A stretch of 64,000 nucleotides of DNA from Przewalskia tangutica (Eukaryota > Streptophyta > Magnoliopsida > Solanales > Solanaceae), in contig CM056729.1 of assembly GCA_029844215.1 (NCBI GenBank), positions 8,928,001 to 8,992,000 on the forward strand. Direction: 5' to 3'. Below the pieces are notes generated by a model. That model had not been told where the DNA came from. It worked only from the letters and a program-made list of their open reading frames with translations, and made no database searches. Of this stretch, positions 21,840 through 33,197 are shown in pieces. The position numbers and the translations under genes were made by a program. Within the stretch, counting starts at the first letter, position 1, and each line of letters opens with the position of its first letter.

Positions 21840-23470
21840 TACTAAAATCATATATGTACTAACAGTGTAAACATATTTTTTTAAAATTTTAATAGCATAG
21901 TTTTAACATGAAACAGTATGTCAAGTATCATTTTTGTGAGAGCTTTACCACTAATTGAAAATACACTTGAAACATTCAGGCCACCACTTACACAAAAAAC
22001 ACTCTTCTCATGTACAGGGGCGAAGCTTAGTACGGGCGGGGAGGGGCCATGACCCCCCTCAAAAAACTCAATTTTTTTTAAATAGCTTCTTCCTTCTTTT
22101 TGTATGGAAATGATGTTTGCAATGTTATGGTGAAGAAATGATAGTTTTGAATTTCTGGTGGTGGTTATAGTTGTTTCTGATATCGGTCTGGTGATAGAGC
22201 AATGCGACTACTAATTGTGGAAAGAGAATATACGAAGAAAGAGAAGCTAGGAAGAAAGATAAAAAAGATCTTTTAAATTCTACATTTATGAAATTTATCG
22301 CAGATTGTATATGATTTGTTAAAGAACTCTTTGTTTACAACATATCTTATATATAAATTAAAAAAAGTTTAACTAAATTTTTCTTAAATTAATTTGGGCT
22401 ATATATCAACATAACTTTTGGGTAACTAAACTTTGTATTAATCACAAAAAATGAGTACAATGAAAGAACCCTTACAAGTTACAATTCTCATTTTCGAGCA
22501 TTGAAATCCTAGATTTTGAAATTACGATCTGAATATTATATTTTACCAAAATTCTAACTATTCTTTTATTTTTCCAAGGTTTCTTCCAGTCTAAAATTTT
22601 CTTTTTTTGTGTGGCTTAGTTCGTGAGATTCGGGAACTTTGAAAAAAACAGGGAAGACAAATATATATTACTTGATTAACCGGATAATCCGCCTTATCTT
22701 AACTCTTCCAGTTTCTACGACTACTACAGAAAGACCATTTTCAACAATGAAGATAATCAAGACAAGGTTGAGTTATAAGATTTTGAGCAAGTTTCTACAG
22801 CTACTATCACACCCCTTAATATTTTGGACAAGTTTCGCCACGGCTCATATAGATTTTAGTCAGATACACTAACGGTGCAAAGCACCTTTTACATCATTAT
22901 TTTTATCTGACTCCATTAAATGCTAATTGTAGAGATTTTTCTGTCATTATTTAACTATTATGTGACCTGATCGTGCACATATTTATTTTATCAAACTATG
23001 TAGTTTCGACCATTGGAAATACACTTGAAATATTCAGGGCACCACTTAGACAATACACACACTTAAACAAATTTAAATCATATACATTCACAGTACTACA
23101 AAATACTTTATTTTTACAATAAAAGTACAATTTCAACATGTGATAGTTTGTAGGCCAATTAGCCGTTATTATCATGTCATGTATATTAAGTTTTCAAGTC
23201 GTATAAATATATGCATTTTCTAGGATGCTTTAATTTCGACCAATCGAAAATACATTTGAAAAACTCAGGCCACGACTTAGACAATTATACATTTTTCACA
23301 TTAATTAAAAATACAATTTCAACAAGTGATAATTACAATTATTATCAGGTCATAATAATTGTAACACGTATACTAGTTATTTAGGATCATAAAGAAACCT
23401 ATATTATTTATCTCTTCAACAAAAATATATTTCATAAAACTCAAATATTATTTTATGGCGCTGCAGTTTC
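21840..23470 (+). repeat. Tandem array of exon 2 boundary units, copy 1
   Basis: Units resemble the last intron bases plus the first ~55 nt of R3 exon 2. Clear units start near 23,000 (GTAGTTTCGACCATTGGAAA), 23,235 (AATTTCGACCAATCGAAAA) and the true exon at 23,471; spacing is about 233 bp. A further unit at about 21,950 is separated by the hAT remnant. Each contains a version of ACACTTGAAAYATTCAGG and CCACTTAGACAAT. The spacer carries CATATACACTAACGGTG or its relics. Confidence 0.75.
22017..22855 (+). mobile_element. hAT-like transposon remnant in R3 intron 1, copy 1
   Basis: The left end CAGGGGCGAAGCTTAG is a typical hAT-type terminus. Near the right a + frame (22,639-22,790) reads INRIIRLILTLPVSTTTTER and PFSTMKIIKTRLS, the C-terminal dimerisation region of hAT (TTF/ZMYM1-like) transposases. 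The right end is uncertain. Most of the transposase is gone. It interrupts the tandem boundary array. The same element is in copy 2 (about 56,846-57,680). Confidence 0.72.
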
Positions 23471-23946
23471 TGCCAATCGAAAAGACACTTGAAACATTCT
23501 GACCATCACTTAGAGAAAACTCCAACGAAAGGAACATATGGAAGCACGAGTGGCGCACGCATGGAGTGTGTGGAAGAACAACACCACAAGTATACTTTAC
23601 CACAGCAATAAAGATTAACAAAATGCTTAAAAAGGGTAACTTGTTCAATTACTTGAGAACAAGTGGGATTATTGCATGTGATAGCTTAGCGTTTAGTAAA
23701 AAAGATATTGTGGAGGCTGTTCGCAAGGTGTTTATTCCTTCATCTCTTAGTCCGTCTCCTCCTGCCCTTGATGTTTACCTCACATGTATTCCAATTGATA
23801 AAAACAAAACTCATGTTTACTTGAGTGAGGTTACATTGTGTACTAATCCGGATGGCACTAAATTCATTTCATGTCCTTCAAGAGCTGCTCCAACAAGCTG
23901 TTCTAGTGGAGCTAAGATTATGCTACCTCATTCAAAAGCTCAACCG

Positions 23947-25100
23947 TAAGAATTTAATTCTGTAAAAAAGTTATTGGCTCGTCGGTAATATTTCAGACGA
24001 ACTTTTCATCGGAAATCCATTAGCGACGAGCCATAATTCGACGTGGTGTCCATCGGAAATTAGCATTTTTATAGTTATGACATAACAAATTTGTGAGACT
24101 ATAAGTTTTTTGAAAACTTGTAGTCTTAAACATGTCAGAGTATATATTCTTTTAATTTTGTTTTATTTTATATGTTTTAGTTTGACCTAGTTTGTAATTT
24201 AAGAGAAATGTAACTTTTGAATCTATTAGTTTTAAGTTAAGATGTGTATAATATAATAAAATACCTTTTGAATCTTATGATCATAAACATTGTCACGTAG
24301 GAGGTTAGAATAAAAAAGTTAGTAGTACTAAATATACAATGCTAATATTTTAGAATAAAAAAGTTAGTAGTACTAAATATACAACGCTAATATTCTTTTT
24401 TGAGTCATAATTTAAAAAAATGTAACATAAATTGAAACAAAGAATATATATTCATAAATATAAAAGCTTCTCATTAAGAAAATAAATATATAAATGTGTT
24501 ATTATTTAGGAAACAAATTAATAAGAAAATAGTGCAAAACCAAATGAAACCTAACCCAGGAATGCAAGAGACACATATTAGATATCACTTTAATTATTGC
24601 TTAACTATGTATTCGAATCTTGCATGAGAGTAGCCAGAAGGAAGAGAATCATGACCGCAAGGTCATGAGTTCGATCCCCTACATAAACCTTCTTGGTTGA
24701 GCCTGTCACACATGGCTTGCCAAGTGTGGTTTACATGGCTGACGTGGTTTGCGAACTGCTACAAATCGGGGGTTTACCATGCGCACTGAAAGAAGAATGG
24801 TGCCTTCGCCTTCAAAAAAAAAAAAAACTATGTATTCGTACAAGTACATCCATCTATGATTAAGTGATATACACATCCATACATCATATAATTATATTAC
24901 TTAACTATAATTAATTGATACATATTAGATCTCACTTTATTATTAAGCAATAACCAAAATTAAACTGTTTGATCTTGTATACATACTATGCGAATAAATA
25001 ATTTTTTATTTAACTTATATTAGAGTTTAATTTTATACACTGAATGTATAATTTATTTTCTATATTATTACTTATTTTATCTTTATTCATTTCTTTGTAG
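23947..25100 (+). other. R3 intron 2, copy 1
   Basis: Runs from CC|GTAAGAATT to TTTCTTTGTAG. Contains a 45-bp direct repeat (two copies of TTAGAATAAAAAAGTTAGTA and following bases, about 24,305-24,395) and a SINE (24,616-24,825). Otherwise AT-rich with no gene. Confidence 0.7.
24616..24825 (+). mobile_element. tRNA-derived SINE in R3 intron 2, copy 1
   Basis: About 210 bp with a B-box-like GAGTTCGATCCCC, the family block CACATGGCTTGCCAAGTGTG, and a poly-A tail. Exact 13-bp target duplication AACTATGTATTCG at 24,603-24,615 and 24,826-24,838. Copy 2 carries a clearly different member of the same family at the same place. Confidence 0.88.
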
Positions 25101-25312
25101 GCCGGCTCCACCACCACCACGGCGATTTCAGGAAGATAGAGACGGGACATATCCTACGTTTGAACAATCATGGGTTAAATATATATTCAACGGCTAGGAT
25201 TAATGTTTAGCTTAGAATAAATTAAAAAAAAAAAAAAGAGAGAATGGAATATGTTGTGAATAATGTGTAAGCATAATGCGCACTCAGAGAGTGAGAATAA
25301 CTTATTACCTTA

Positions 25313-25318
25313 AATAAA
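25313..25318 (+). terminator. Polyadenylation signal of R3 copy 1
   Basis: AATAAA 116 nt downstream of the exon 3 stop, followed by TTCTATTCTATTC. Confidence 0.45.
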
Positions 25319-25319
25319 A

Positions 25320-26060
25320 GTTCTATTCTATTCTCTTTTACATTGCTTTGCAACGTAACAACAACAATAATAATATGTCTAGTATAATTTCATCAGGCGA
25401 GATTTTTAAAAATAATAAAGTGTACGAAGATCTTACCTTGTAAAAGTAGAGAGGCTGTTCACTTAGCTCAAAGAAAGATAAAAAAGACAACAATAATAAA
25501 AGACATTAACAACCTTTTTATTACACCAAATTTTAACACAATATTCACGTCTGTCATCTTTTAAGGTCAAGTTAATCACGTTTATTAGAAATCAATCATA
25601 AAATAGTTTTACAAGCAAAAACGATTATATGTTTTATTGCACATCTGCTGATGTACCTCATAGTAGGCTTGAGCGTTTAAGTTATAACGGAGACGGTGCA
25701 TAAAAACCACTTCTTGACCTAAATTTGCCTTCAAGGTTGAGGTTACGAGGGGCGCGGACCACTTCTTAACCTATGTAGATGATGATTACATATTATGTCA
25801 TATACTTTCAAAATATATATCTTAAGTTCAAACAAATACATAAATTAATAATATAAAAATATATTAAAATTTGTCTCAGGATTATCTGAAATTAAACAGT
25901 TTTGTCATCCATTATTAGAAACATTTGATCTAGTCTTATTTTCGTCGTTAGAAAAGTTGGATCAAAGTCCTAATTTGATTTTAAAATATATATATTAAGA
26001 TAGCATGGCCCGGCAGATTCTTCCTTCATTATTAGTTGCCCGATTGATTAAAGTTTTCAA
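25320..26060. other. R3 3' flank, copy 1, no gene seen
   Basis: AT-rich intergenic DNA, shared with copy 2 (60,170-60,900). No coding frame or element end was recognised. Confidence 0.6.
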
Positions 26061-26408
26061 AGTTTGTTCTCTCGTTTGGTATAGCTTATTAAAAATAACT
26101 TATAGAAGTAGAGTTTTTTCAAGTAGAACTTTTACTAAAAAGTTGTTAGGTGTTTGATTGTCAATAAAAAAAATGTTTTTGACTTAAAAATGAGCAAAAG
26201 CAAAAGTCATTTTGCCTCTACTGGCAAAAGCCCAAAATTTGAGCTTCTGCCAGTAGAGGCCAAAAGTGTTTTTTTTTTATCAAAATCACTTTTGTCAAAA
26301 ACCACCAAACACTCTATTTTTTTCCAAAAATGCTTTTGAAAAAAAAAACACTTGTGACAAATTCAAAAGCCCAACCAAACACACATATTCTAAGACTAAA
26401 AGTACTTA
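26060..26408. mobile_element. Foldback MITE-like element, copy 1
   Basis: Contains an 11-bp perfect palindrome CCTCTACTGGC / GCCAGTAGAGG (26,215-26,225 and 26,249-26,259) around AAAAGCCCAAAATTTGAGCTT, flanked by complementary AAAAG/CTTTT-rich arms and GGTGTTTGATTG / ACCAAACAC ends. Non-coding, present in both copies (copy 2 about 60,900-61,250). Confidence 0.6.
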
Positions 26409-26417
26409 TCACATATA

Positions 26418-27077
26418 GGGCTGTTAGTGGTTCGGATATACTCGAGAACCGGACCGAAACCGGACCGAACCCGACCAACCGACCAAAAGCAATCTGGTCT
26501 GATACGAGTATCTAAAAATACCCGGATTAAAGGAACCTGACCCAGAACCCAAGAAAATACCCTAGAACTCCCCCTCCACCAAATTTCCCACCCCACCCTC
26601 CACCAGACTCCCACCCCCCCCTCCACCACTCACCAAATTCCCGTAAATCCCCAAGAAGCCTCAATTTCTCCCACACTCTAATTAGTCAAATTGATCAAAC
26701 TTTATATGGTCATAACTTTGCGCGGACGTCCGCTTTATCTAATTTTGCTTCACCGGATTTCTCCAAACCGCCCATATTGCCCCTCAATTTCTCTTTTCCC
26801 AAATCGTTACGTTTTTCCCATTTTCAAATCTAAATATCTCGCGATGTACAATTGATTTCAACGTAAACATGCGTGGCACCGCCCGAGAATGTCAATTTCG
26901 TGATTGGAAATTCAATTTTAAAAAAAATGGCGACCGGAAATTCTTACGGCCCGGACCGAGAATCGACCGATAAGGTTTCGTCCGACCGATCTCGCCCCAG
27001 ATCGAAACTCACGGACCAGAAGCTTATCTCGGTCCCAGAGCCGATACCGGACCGGGCCGACCAGAATAAAGACTAAT
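26418..27077. mobile_element. hAT-like element private to copy 1
   Basis: About 660 bp starting GGGCTGTTAGTGGTTCGG, rich in CCGGACCG words, flanked by TCACATATA (26,409-26,417 and 27,077-27,085). An 8-bp reading of that repeat fits hAT. The empty site is seen in copy 2 at about 61,253-61,264. The terminal inverted repeat is imperfect. No transposase frame; it resembles the element at 33,720. Confidence 0.75.
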
Positions 27078-27089
27078 CACATATAAAGA

Positions 27090-27640
27090 CTTCGAGTCTT
27101 GACAAGACATTAAAGATTCGAATAAATTTTATAAATGACTAATTAAATGCGACGCTATCTTTTATTAGTAATAATTTTTAACTAATCCCTATGTTTCAAT
27201 TGATTGATGTAACATAGTTTGATTCGGCACGGAGTTTAGAAATAAAAAAATACTTTTGAATCTTGCAGTTTAAAATAAGTTAAAGATATTTGTGTGTTAT
27301 AGATCATCTCGTTAAGCGTAAAATATAAATGTTAAAGTTAAATTATTATAAAATCAAGAAATATATCATTCTTTTTTTAACGAACTAAAAAGAAAATGTA
27401 TAATGTAAATTAGGACGGAAGGAATAATATGTTCAAAAGTAGATGTGTTTGGCGCATAGTCAAATCGTGACCCACAATAACGTATCATTGAAAGAGTGAT
27501 CAAACATGTCCTTAGCGAACTCGTAAATAGCACCCTGTTGCTAATCGACTTAGTGGGCGTCAAAAGCACATCTTTTTTGTTAAATTGCTGGCCTTTTCAA
27601 AAGCACCTTGGGTCAGAGGTTACTTGTAACAATGTTGTAA
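27090..27640. other. Right flank of copy 1, no gene seen
   Basis: AT-rich sequence matched at 61,270-61,815. Short open frames on both strands lack any recognisable motif and are probably chance. Confidence 0.55.
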
Positions 27641-29480
27641 AATGCGCTTCGAAAGCGGTCCAACGGGCGACGGGGCGAGTGGGGGATTGGGGTTGGCCTG
27701 GTCCGCGGCTGGGGTAGGCGAGTGGCTGGATCGGGGTGTGTCGTCCGTCCGATCCGATGGGTCTGGGTGGGGTTATTTTTTTATTTGCCTTTAAATTAAA
27801 TAAATAAATAAATAACACACATACACAATAAGATAGTTTAATAAAAATATCTCAAGACTATTTTTGTGCCTCTTATATTATTCGACTAGAAGTATGATTT
27901 TTTTTTTGTAATACAATTTTAAAATTGCAACTTCGTGATATTGAAAGTTGCAAATAAATAACATAGTAAAACTACAATTAACAGAATTACATTTTAAGAA
28001 ACACATTTTCTAGTTTCTTTATAATGTCTTGTGGTTCTTCGGTTGGAATTGATATATCTTGGTCAAATTGGACGACGTCGCTTGCACATCCGTCGGATAA
28101 GATTTCGTTGTAGTTGTAGTCTTCTTCTTACACTCCGCACGAATTCAGTCTTTGAATAGAACTGCAATCTCTAATGAGTCTCCTGCCAATGAATGTCTGT
28201 GCTCCCCTATTTGAAATCTTCCCGCAGAAAATGCGCTTTCGGACGCTGTTGATGACGCTTGAATGTTCAAAACATCTCGGGCCATCTTTGCTAGTGTTGG
28301 AAAATACTTCTCATTCTCCCTCCAGTATTTTAGCAAGTCTTCACGTCCCTCTTCATTTTCAATTGTTTCGTACAGTACAACACCCTGCAAAACAAAAATA
28401 TCAAACTCGCTAATTTGGTTAGAAACGGTACCACTAAACATTCTCCGTCTGAGACTTTGAATACTAGCCGCAGAAACATCATGTCGTTTTTGAGGTTGTG
28501 TTGAAGAAGAAGAAGAAGAAGAAGAAGATGATGATGATGATGACAGGGAAGCCGGTTGGCTGCTAGCACTTTCTTGTTGGTAATGCGTATATACTTTTTT
28601 ACATTCATCTTGAATGCTAGACAACACTTCTTCTATACTTATTTCAACAGGTGGTGGGTCATTTAGATTTTTAGGAATTGGAGGTGGAAGTGTATCTATG
28701 CAATCGTAAATAGTTTCAACAAGATTTTTACAACCATCTATTTTAATAGACGAATTTAATACAACACTAATCAAAAAATATTGGGGGAATAGGAATAAAA
28801 TATTTTTTCATTTTTTAAAACATTCTTAATAGGTTCCTTATAAGCTGGTTTTGTCATATATTCACTAAGTAATATAAATATTAGAGCTATATAAAATAAC
28901 ATTGATGAAATAGTAGGATAATAAATTCCGGAAAATTCTTTAGTAGCTAGATAAAATTTCTCTAAAAATATATTAAGTTCTAAAATTGCATCCCAATCGG
29001 AATCTATAAGCATATCACTAGGATTTCAATTACGGGCGTTAAAAATTGGGCTATAGGTTGTCTATACTCATAAGCAATACGTAGTTGGTTGTATAAAGAA
29101 TTTCATCTAGTGCATACTTCTTCGGGAACTTTTCTGTAAGCTAGACCACAATCGTGACAAGTTTTTTTATATTCTTTTAGTCGTTGTATTCTATTATTTT
29201 TAAAAATATAGTTTATAGCAAATTGAATTTTTGCAAGAATGTCTTCAAAAAAATTTATATCATCCTTTACAACTAAGTTATAAATATGACATGCACAATT
29301 TATATGAAAATGATCTGAAAAAATGGAGTTAAGACAATTTTTAATAATCTAACAGCAGAAATATTAGAAGAAGAGTTATCTAATGCAATAACCATGACTT
29401 TATGAGATATGCCATAATAATCGCAAACAGAAGAAAAAATTTCTTGAATAAAAATACCAGTGTGCCTACTATCTATATAT
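27641..29480 (-). mobile_element. hAT transposon remnant
   Basis: A GC-rich end (GGGCGACGGGGCGAG, about 27,650-27,780) is followed by a long minus-strand transposase remnant. Copy 2 has only the GC-rich end (61,830-61,998) before copia C. The right end was not found; an unclassified repeat takes over near 29,490. Because the end is shared, the hAT insertion predates the duplication. Confidence 0.7.
28145..29480 (-). pseudogene. hAT transposase remnant
   Basis: Minus-strand pieces in order: a region around 29,330-29,400 translating to a DNSSSNISAV motif followed by FHINCACHIYNLVVKD, then IFLEKFYLATKEFSGIYYPT (28,771-29,013), then a Ser-repeat linker, and DLLKYWRENEKYFPTLAKMA with STASESAFSAGR, the hAT dimerisation domain (28,145-28,330). 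Frame breaks near 28,775 and 29,015 and stops upstream make it inactive. The family is the RICESLEEPER/Ac-type plant hAT. It would bind transposon ends in the nucleus if intact. Confidence 0.85.
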
Positions 29481-29489
29481 CTATATGCT

Positions 29490-30770
29490 AAAATACATTT
29501 TTCACGTGCTCACGCAAGTGTACGTATCGTTACAAGTAATATAGTCTTGTAAGACCGAGTTTATCGTCCACAGAGACTGGTTTCTAATTACCGAACATCT
29601 ATTCTAGGTTGTCTATTTGGCAAACGATAATTGATTTGGGTTTTTATCTAACTACTAGAATAGTTGCAAGAATTAACTAAACTATTGAAGTTGTAATAAA
29701 TTATGAAGGAATTAGGGCTTCCAAAATCCCCGACTATCCACTCTATTTAATCCTTAATGCAACTAGAATGATTTCTTCTTCTACGTTAAGATAGTTGTTA
29801 ACTAGACTGTCTTATATTCCGGTTAGGATATATAATCGCTCAACCCCAGTGTAGAACCCTTCTATATTTCTATGATAAGATTTACCACATAGGAGGATTA
29901 AGAACAGTAACATATAATGCTACACAAGTATCGGGGTACTTTCGTCCGCGATTTTAACATATGTCTATTCAATTACAGCATATTCAAATCTCTCTTCTCG
30001 GTTCTTGATTCGAAATCATATAGATAATGATAATTAGTGATCAATTAACTATCAAACATTCATGCCAATTATTGAATAAATCTTAATCAAGTGAAGAAGA
30101 AATCAACTAATGCATTAAGTCATGAAATAGAGTTTCAAGCGATTCAAAAGGAAACCCCTAATAAAGTGTTTAGCTCCTAGCCATAGTCACGGTAAGAACT
30201 AATACAATTCCAAACATAAACTGAATTAAAAAGAAAGAAAGAAAGAAAGAAAAGTACTGCAAACTAAAGTCTCCAATTGTAGCTTTCAATGCCCTGTGTT
30301 GTGTGTTAGAATGTCCAACTCTCTTCAATAGAATAATCCCTAGGGCTTAAGTATGTTGCAAATTTCGTGCCCTCTGGACCCTTCTTCTCTTGGCCAAATT
30401 TACTTCGGATTCTGAATTTCCCGCATCGGCACCGCGGTTCTGCAGATTGACACCGCGGTGCCTAAAGTCCTGCGGGTTCTCTGATCTTCTGGCACCGCGG
30501 TCCTGCTGCTGGGCACCGCGATGCTGCTTTGCCTTCGTCCGAATCTCCAATTTTAATATTTTTCTGCCTCGGGACCCTCCTTTTATGCCCACTTTTCGCT
30601 CATTTTCGTCATTTTGCCTTTTTGAACCGTTGTGACTCAAAAGAAAGGAAAACGATCCTAACACTACACTTATTTAAACGAAAATGGGAAAAATACAAAC
30701 TAAAAATGACTCAAAAAGCGTATACAAAATACGTCTAACAAATACCCCCAAACTTAACATTTGTTCACCC
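29490..30770. repeat. Unclassified dispersed repeat
   Basis: Begins near ACGTGCTCACGCAAGTGTAC and ends AATACCCCCAAACTTAACAT plus CACCCTCGAGCAAAG. Inside are an (AAAG)n run and four spaced CACCGCGRT-type words. I recall similar ends in plant retroelements, but cannot name the family. No coding potential was seen. Confidence 0.5.
30226..30254 (+). repeat. (AAAG)n microsatellite
   Basis: About six units of AAAG inside the unclassified repeat. Confidence 0.85.
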
Positions 30771-32480
30771 TCGAGCAAAGATCAAAACAAAATCAAAGAA
30801 ACAGAAAGAACAATGACTCACAAGACTCTAATCAAGCAGCTGCACAAGGTTACTTAGAAAAGCATGAATGTCAGTTGGGATAATATGCTGGAACATATAT
30901 AGCATGAATATAGCAATCTAGAATTTCAAGCCAGATATTTCGCAAATTCATTTCAATCACACTCCATGGGAATATGAATATTAACCTATGCATGTTAACT
31001 TCTTTTAGTTTTATGAGTCTGTTTACTTGTTATTCTCCACTAATCATAGACATACATACTAGAGATCTTCAGGACTTTTCAGAGTTGTATCACACCAATC
31101 ATCATATTGATGATAAATCTCCTCGTGCTCTGCCATAAGAACTTGGAGTCCGTATCATGGTGAAGATAAGGTAATGCTGTGATTCTTCTGAAAGCTGCCT
31201 AAACTAGATCAATGTTAATGTCAGGTTGAATGCGAGGTTTCCATACGAAGAATAAAAAATAAAAAGGTAGGGATTCCGGGGCAACCCGAATATTCCTTTG
31301 AGTGTGAAGTGTAGTCAGAATACCTTGTTACGTGTTTTCTCTATGGCGCAGTCTACCGCTGTGTCTGCATCCTTCTCTTCTGAACTTAGTAACTCGTCTA
31401 TCGCCCATTTTTTGTCCATAAAATTGACCATATATCACTACTTATGACCACCATCAACAATCAATATGTATCACCGATTATTACTATACCACAATTAGCT
31501 ATTAGTATCATCTGCCGCAATTATTAGTTGTCACTATCAACTACGATCATCAACCACGAGCGTCGCTATTGCTAGTCACCATTATTATCAGCTACTACAC
31601 CATCACCCAACACTATCACCAACTACCGATCCCAATCGGCAACCACAACCACCATTGTTAATCATCGTCACCATGGATTTATTAGAAATTGGACCACTTG
31701 TTTTCTCGATCGGTACATGATTGGACCACTTGTCCTCTAGAGTTATTGTATTCACGTTGGATACAGTTGATATATTGCAATTATTTAACACATTTTTCAT
31801 GTGGATGCTAGCTATTCCTTTGATAAATTTCAGTTGTTGAACGTTACTTTGCATGGACAATTGCCATGCTACCAACATAATACTCTTGAAATAGAAGACC
31901 AACTTGTAGTTTTATGTAGACGTCTAGTCTAATATACAATGGTATGCTTTTAATTTGAGAGTATATATTATGTTGAATCTTTTTAGATTTTTATATGTTT
32001 ACTTCTTTTTTAATCTTCTTAATTAATTGAAAATCCTAACCCAACCTTTTAATCATGAGATGTTGTCTACTAGTTATGACTATGTTTATCATGAGATGTT
32101 GTGTTGAATACATTGAGAATGGATTATATAAATCCTGTGAATTTATACATTGAGAATGGATTATAGCTGACGTGCTGGCGCGCTATCAAAGGCTATCCCG
32201 TCTTGTATTTCGAAAGAAAGAATTCGCCATGGTTCTTCACAACAAAAAAAAAACCCCCGAAATCCTCCATTCTTGTTCTTTAAGTTCTTATCTCTTAACT
32301 AATATATAATTCAATACTTAAGCTTAATCGAGCTATTAAAGTCATTAAAACCGTTAAACAACTCAACAAAATTTTACCTCTCGTCATTTGTTTTCCATTC
32401 CAGAGCCCTAACTTTATAAACCTTGAATTCTAGGTTCTTGTCCAAATATATATATTTATTCATGTTCCTTATTGGTAGGT
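30770..32480. other. Spacer DNA, no gene seen
   Basis: Low-complexity and AT-rich sequence, including an ATC/ACC-rich stretch (31,430-31,660). Short frames on both strands lack motifs. Confidence 0.5.
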
Positions 32481-32499
32481 ATAACAAGAGTAAATGCTT

Positions 32500-32675
32500 T
32501 TTTTCTTTTGGTTTCATTCGATTGTTAAAACTGACGGAAATCATTAATTCAAATTTGAGTCGCGTAGGGTCCATTCAGTGGGAGCGCTTCATACCAAGGA
32601 TTTTTTTATACCCATAATTCAATCCGAGATCTCTCATGATTAAGGAAGGAGCAACCCGATCCGCTGCACCATGGT
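32500..32675 (-). mobile_element. tRNA-derived SINE in the spacer
   Basis: On the minus strand it begins GGTGCAGCGGATCGGGTTGC, carries the B-box-like GATCTCGGATTGAATTATGG, and ends in A-rich sequence. Exact 14-bp target duplication AAGAGTAAATGCTT at 32,486-32,499 and 32,676-32,689. Confidence 0.88.
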
Positions 32676-33197
32676 AAGAGTAAATGCTTAATTTTGTTCT
32701 TGAATGGGAAAAACTTGTCTATTGATAAGGCCTTTGTTGGATGTACGAACACAAAAGTCATATAATGCCAGCATGTGACTATGCCATTTTGCAACAGATT
32801 TTAATTAGGTTGTACGTTTAGTTTAGGACCATGCATGAAGACTATTCACATCGCTATTCTATTACTAAATAACTTGTAGCAAATATTTTTATTATTTGAT
32901 ATCGTTAAATAAAATTAGCGATAAATTTTTATTATTTAATTCCTCCGTTTCAATTAGTTTGAAGGTTGATCAATTTGGAGAGTCAAACAACTTTTTTTTA
33001 CTTAATTTTAAACATAGATTCTTCGAGTATTTTATAATAAAATTTACATATTCGAAAACTACATAAAAAGTATTATAAATCTACATAATTAATGATTCAC
33101 AATATATGGAAAAAATTGGAGAAAATCGTAGTAAAAAAAAAGATTTGTTTGATTCCCCGTCAACCTTCAAATAAATTAAAACTGAAGAGTAGCAAAA

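Larger units (their letters stand above)
20907..23470 (+). other. R3 intron 1, copy 1
   Basis: About 2.6 kb between donor CTG|GTACGT and acceptor GCTGCAG. It holds a GGGCCCC-flanked repeat piece (21,050-21,300), a hAT transposase remnant (22,017-22,855) and the ~233 bp tandem array of boundary copies (21,840-23,470). No gene other than the transposase remnant. Confidence 0.75.
20632..25197 (+). pseudogene. R3 copy 1: broken T2 RNase gene
   Basis: Same three exons as the intact gene at 55,577-60,049: exon 1 from ATG 20,632 to about 20,899, exon 2 from about 23,471 to 23,946, exon 3 25,101-25,197. Two lesions: a 5-nt deletion after GGGAAAC (about 20,881) shifts exon 1 so it stops soon after GKPKLE, and TGG has become TGA in FWPSL of exon 2 (about 23,500). 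Catalytic motifs FTLHGLWP and HEWRTHGVC are otherwise kept, as are the TATA box and splice sites. A Cys also replaces Arg just before FTLHGLWP. A transcript may still be made, but not the full protein. Confidence 0.88.
1..27790 (+). repeat. Copy 1 of a large direct duplication
   Basis: This segment recurs in the same order and orientation at about 36,290-61,999. Matching pairs include the copia end at 1 and 36,291, R1 exon 3 at 4,575 and 37,864, copia A at 6,897 and 39,887, the solo LTR at 11,434 and 45,676, copia B at 12,725 and 47,460, R3 exon 1 at 20,632 and 55,577, and the hAT edge at about 27,640 and 61,815. The offset drifts between about 33.3 and 36.3 kb because each copy has private insertions and deletions. 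The left limit lies outside the window. By eye the copies differ by scattered substitutions and small indels; identity was not computed. Confidence 0.93.

Noticed and set aside
27496..27818. Frames in the GC-rich tract, including Pro/Thr-rich ones near 61,754-62,145
   Set aside because: They cross the G-rich hAT end and, in copy 2, the copia C LTR; not conserved between copies.
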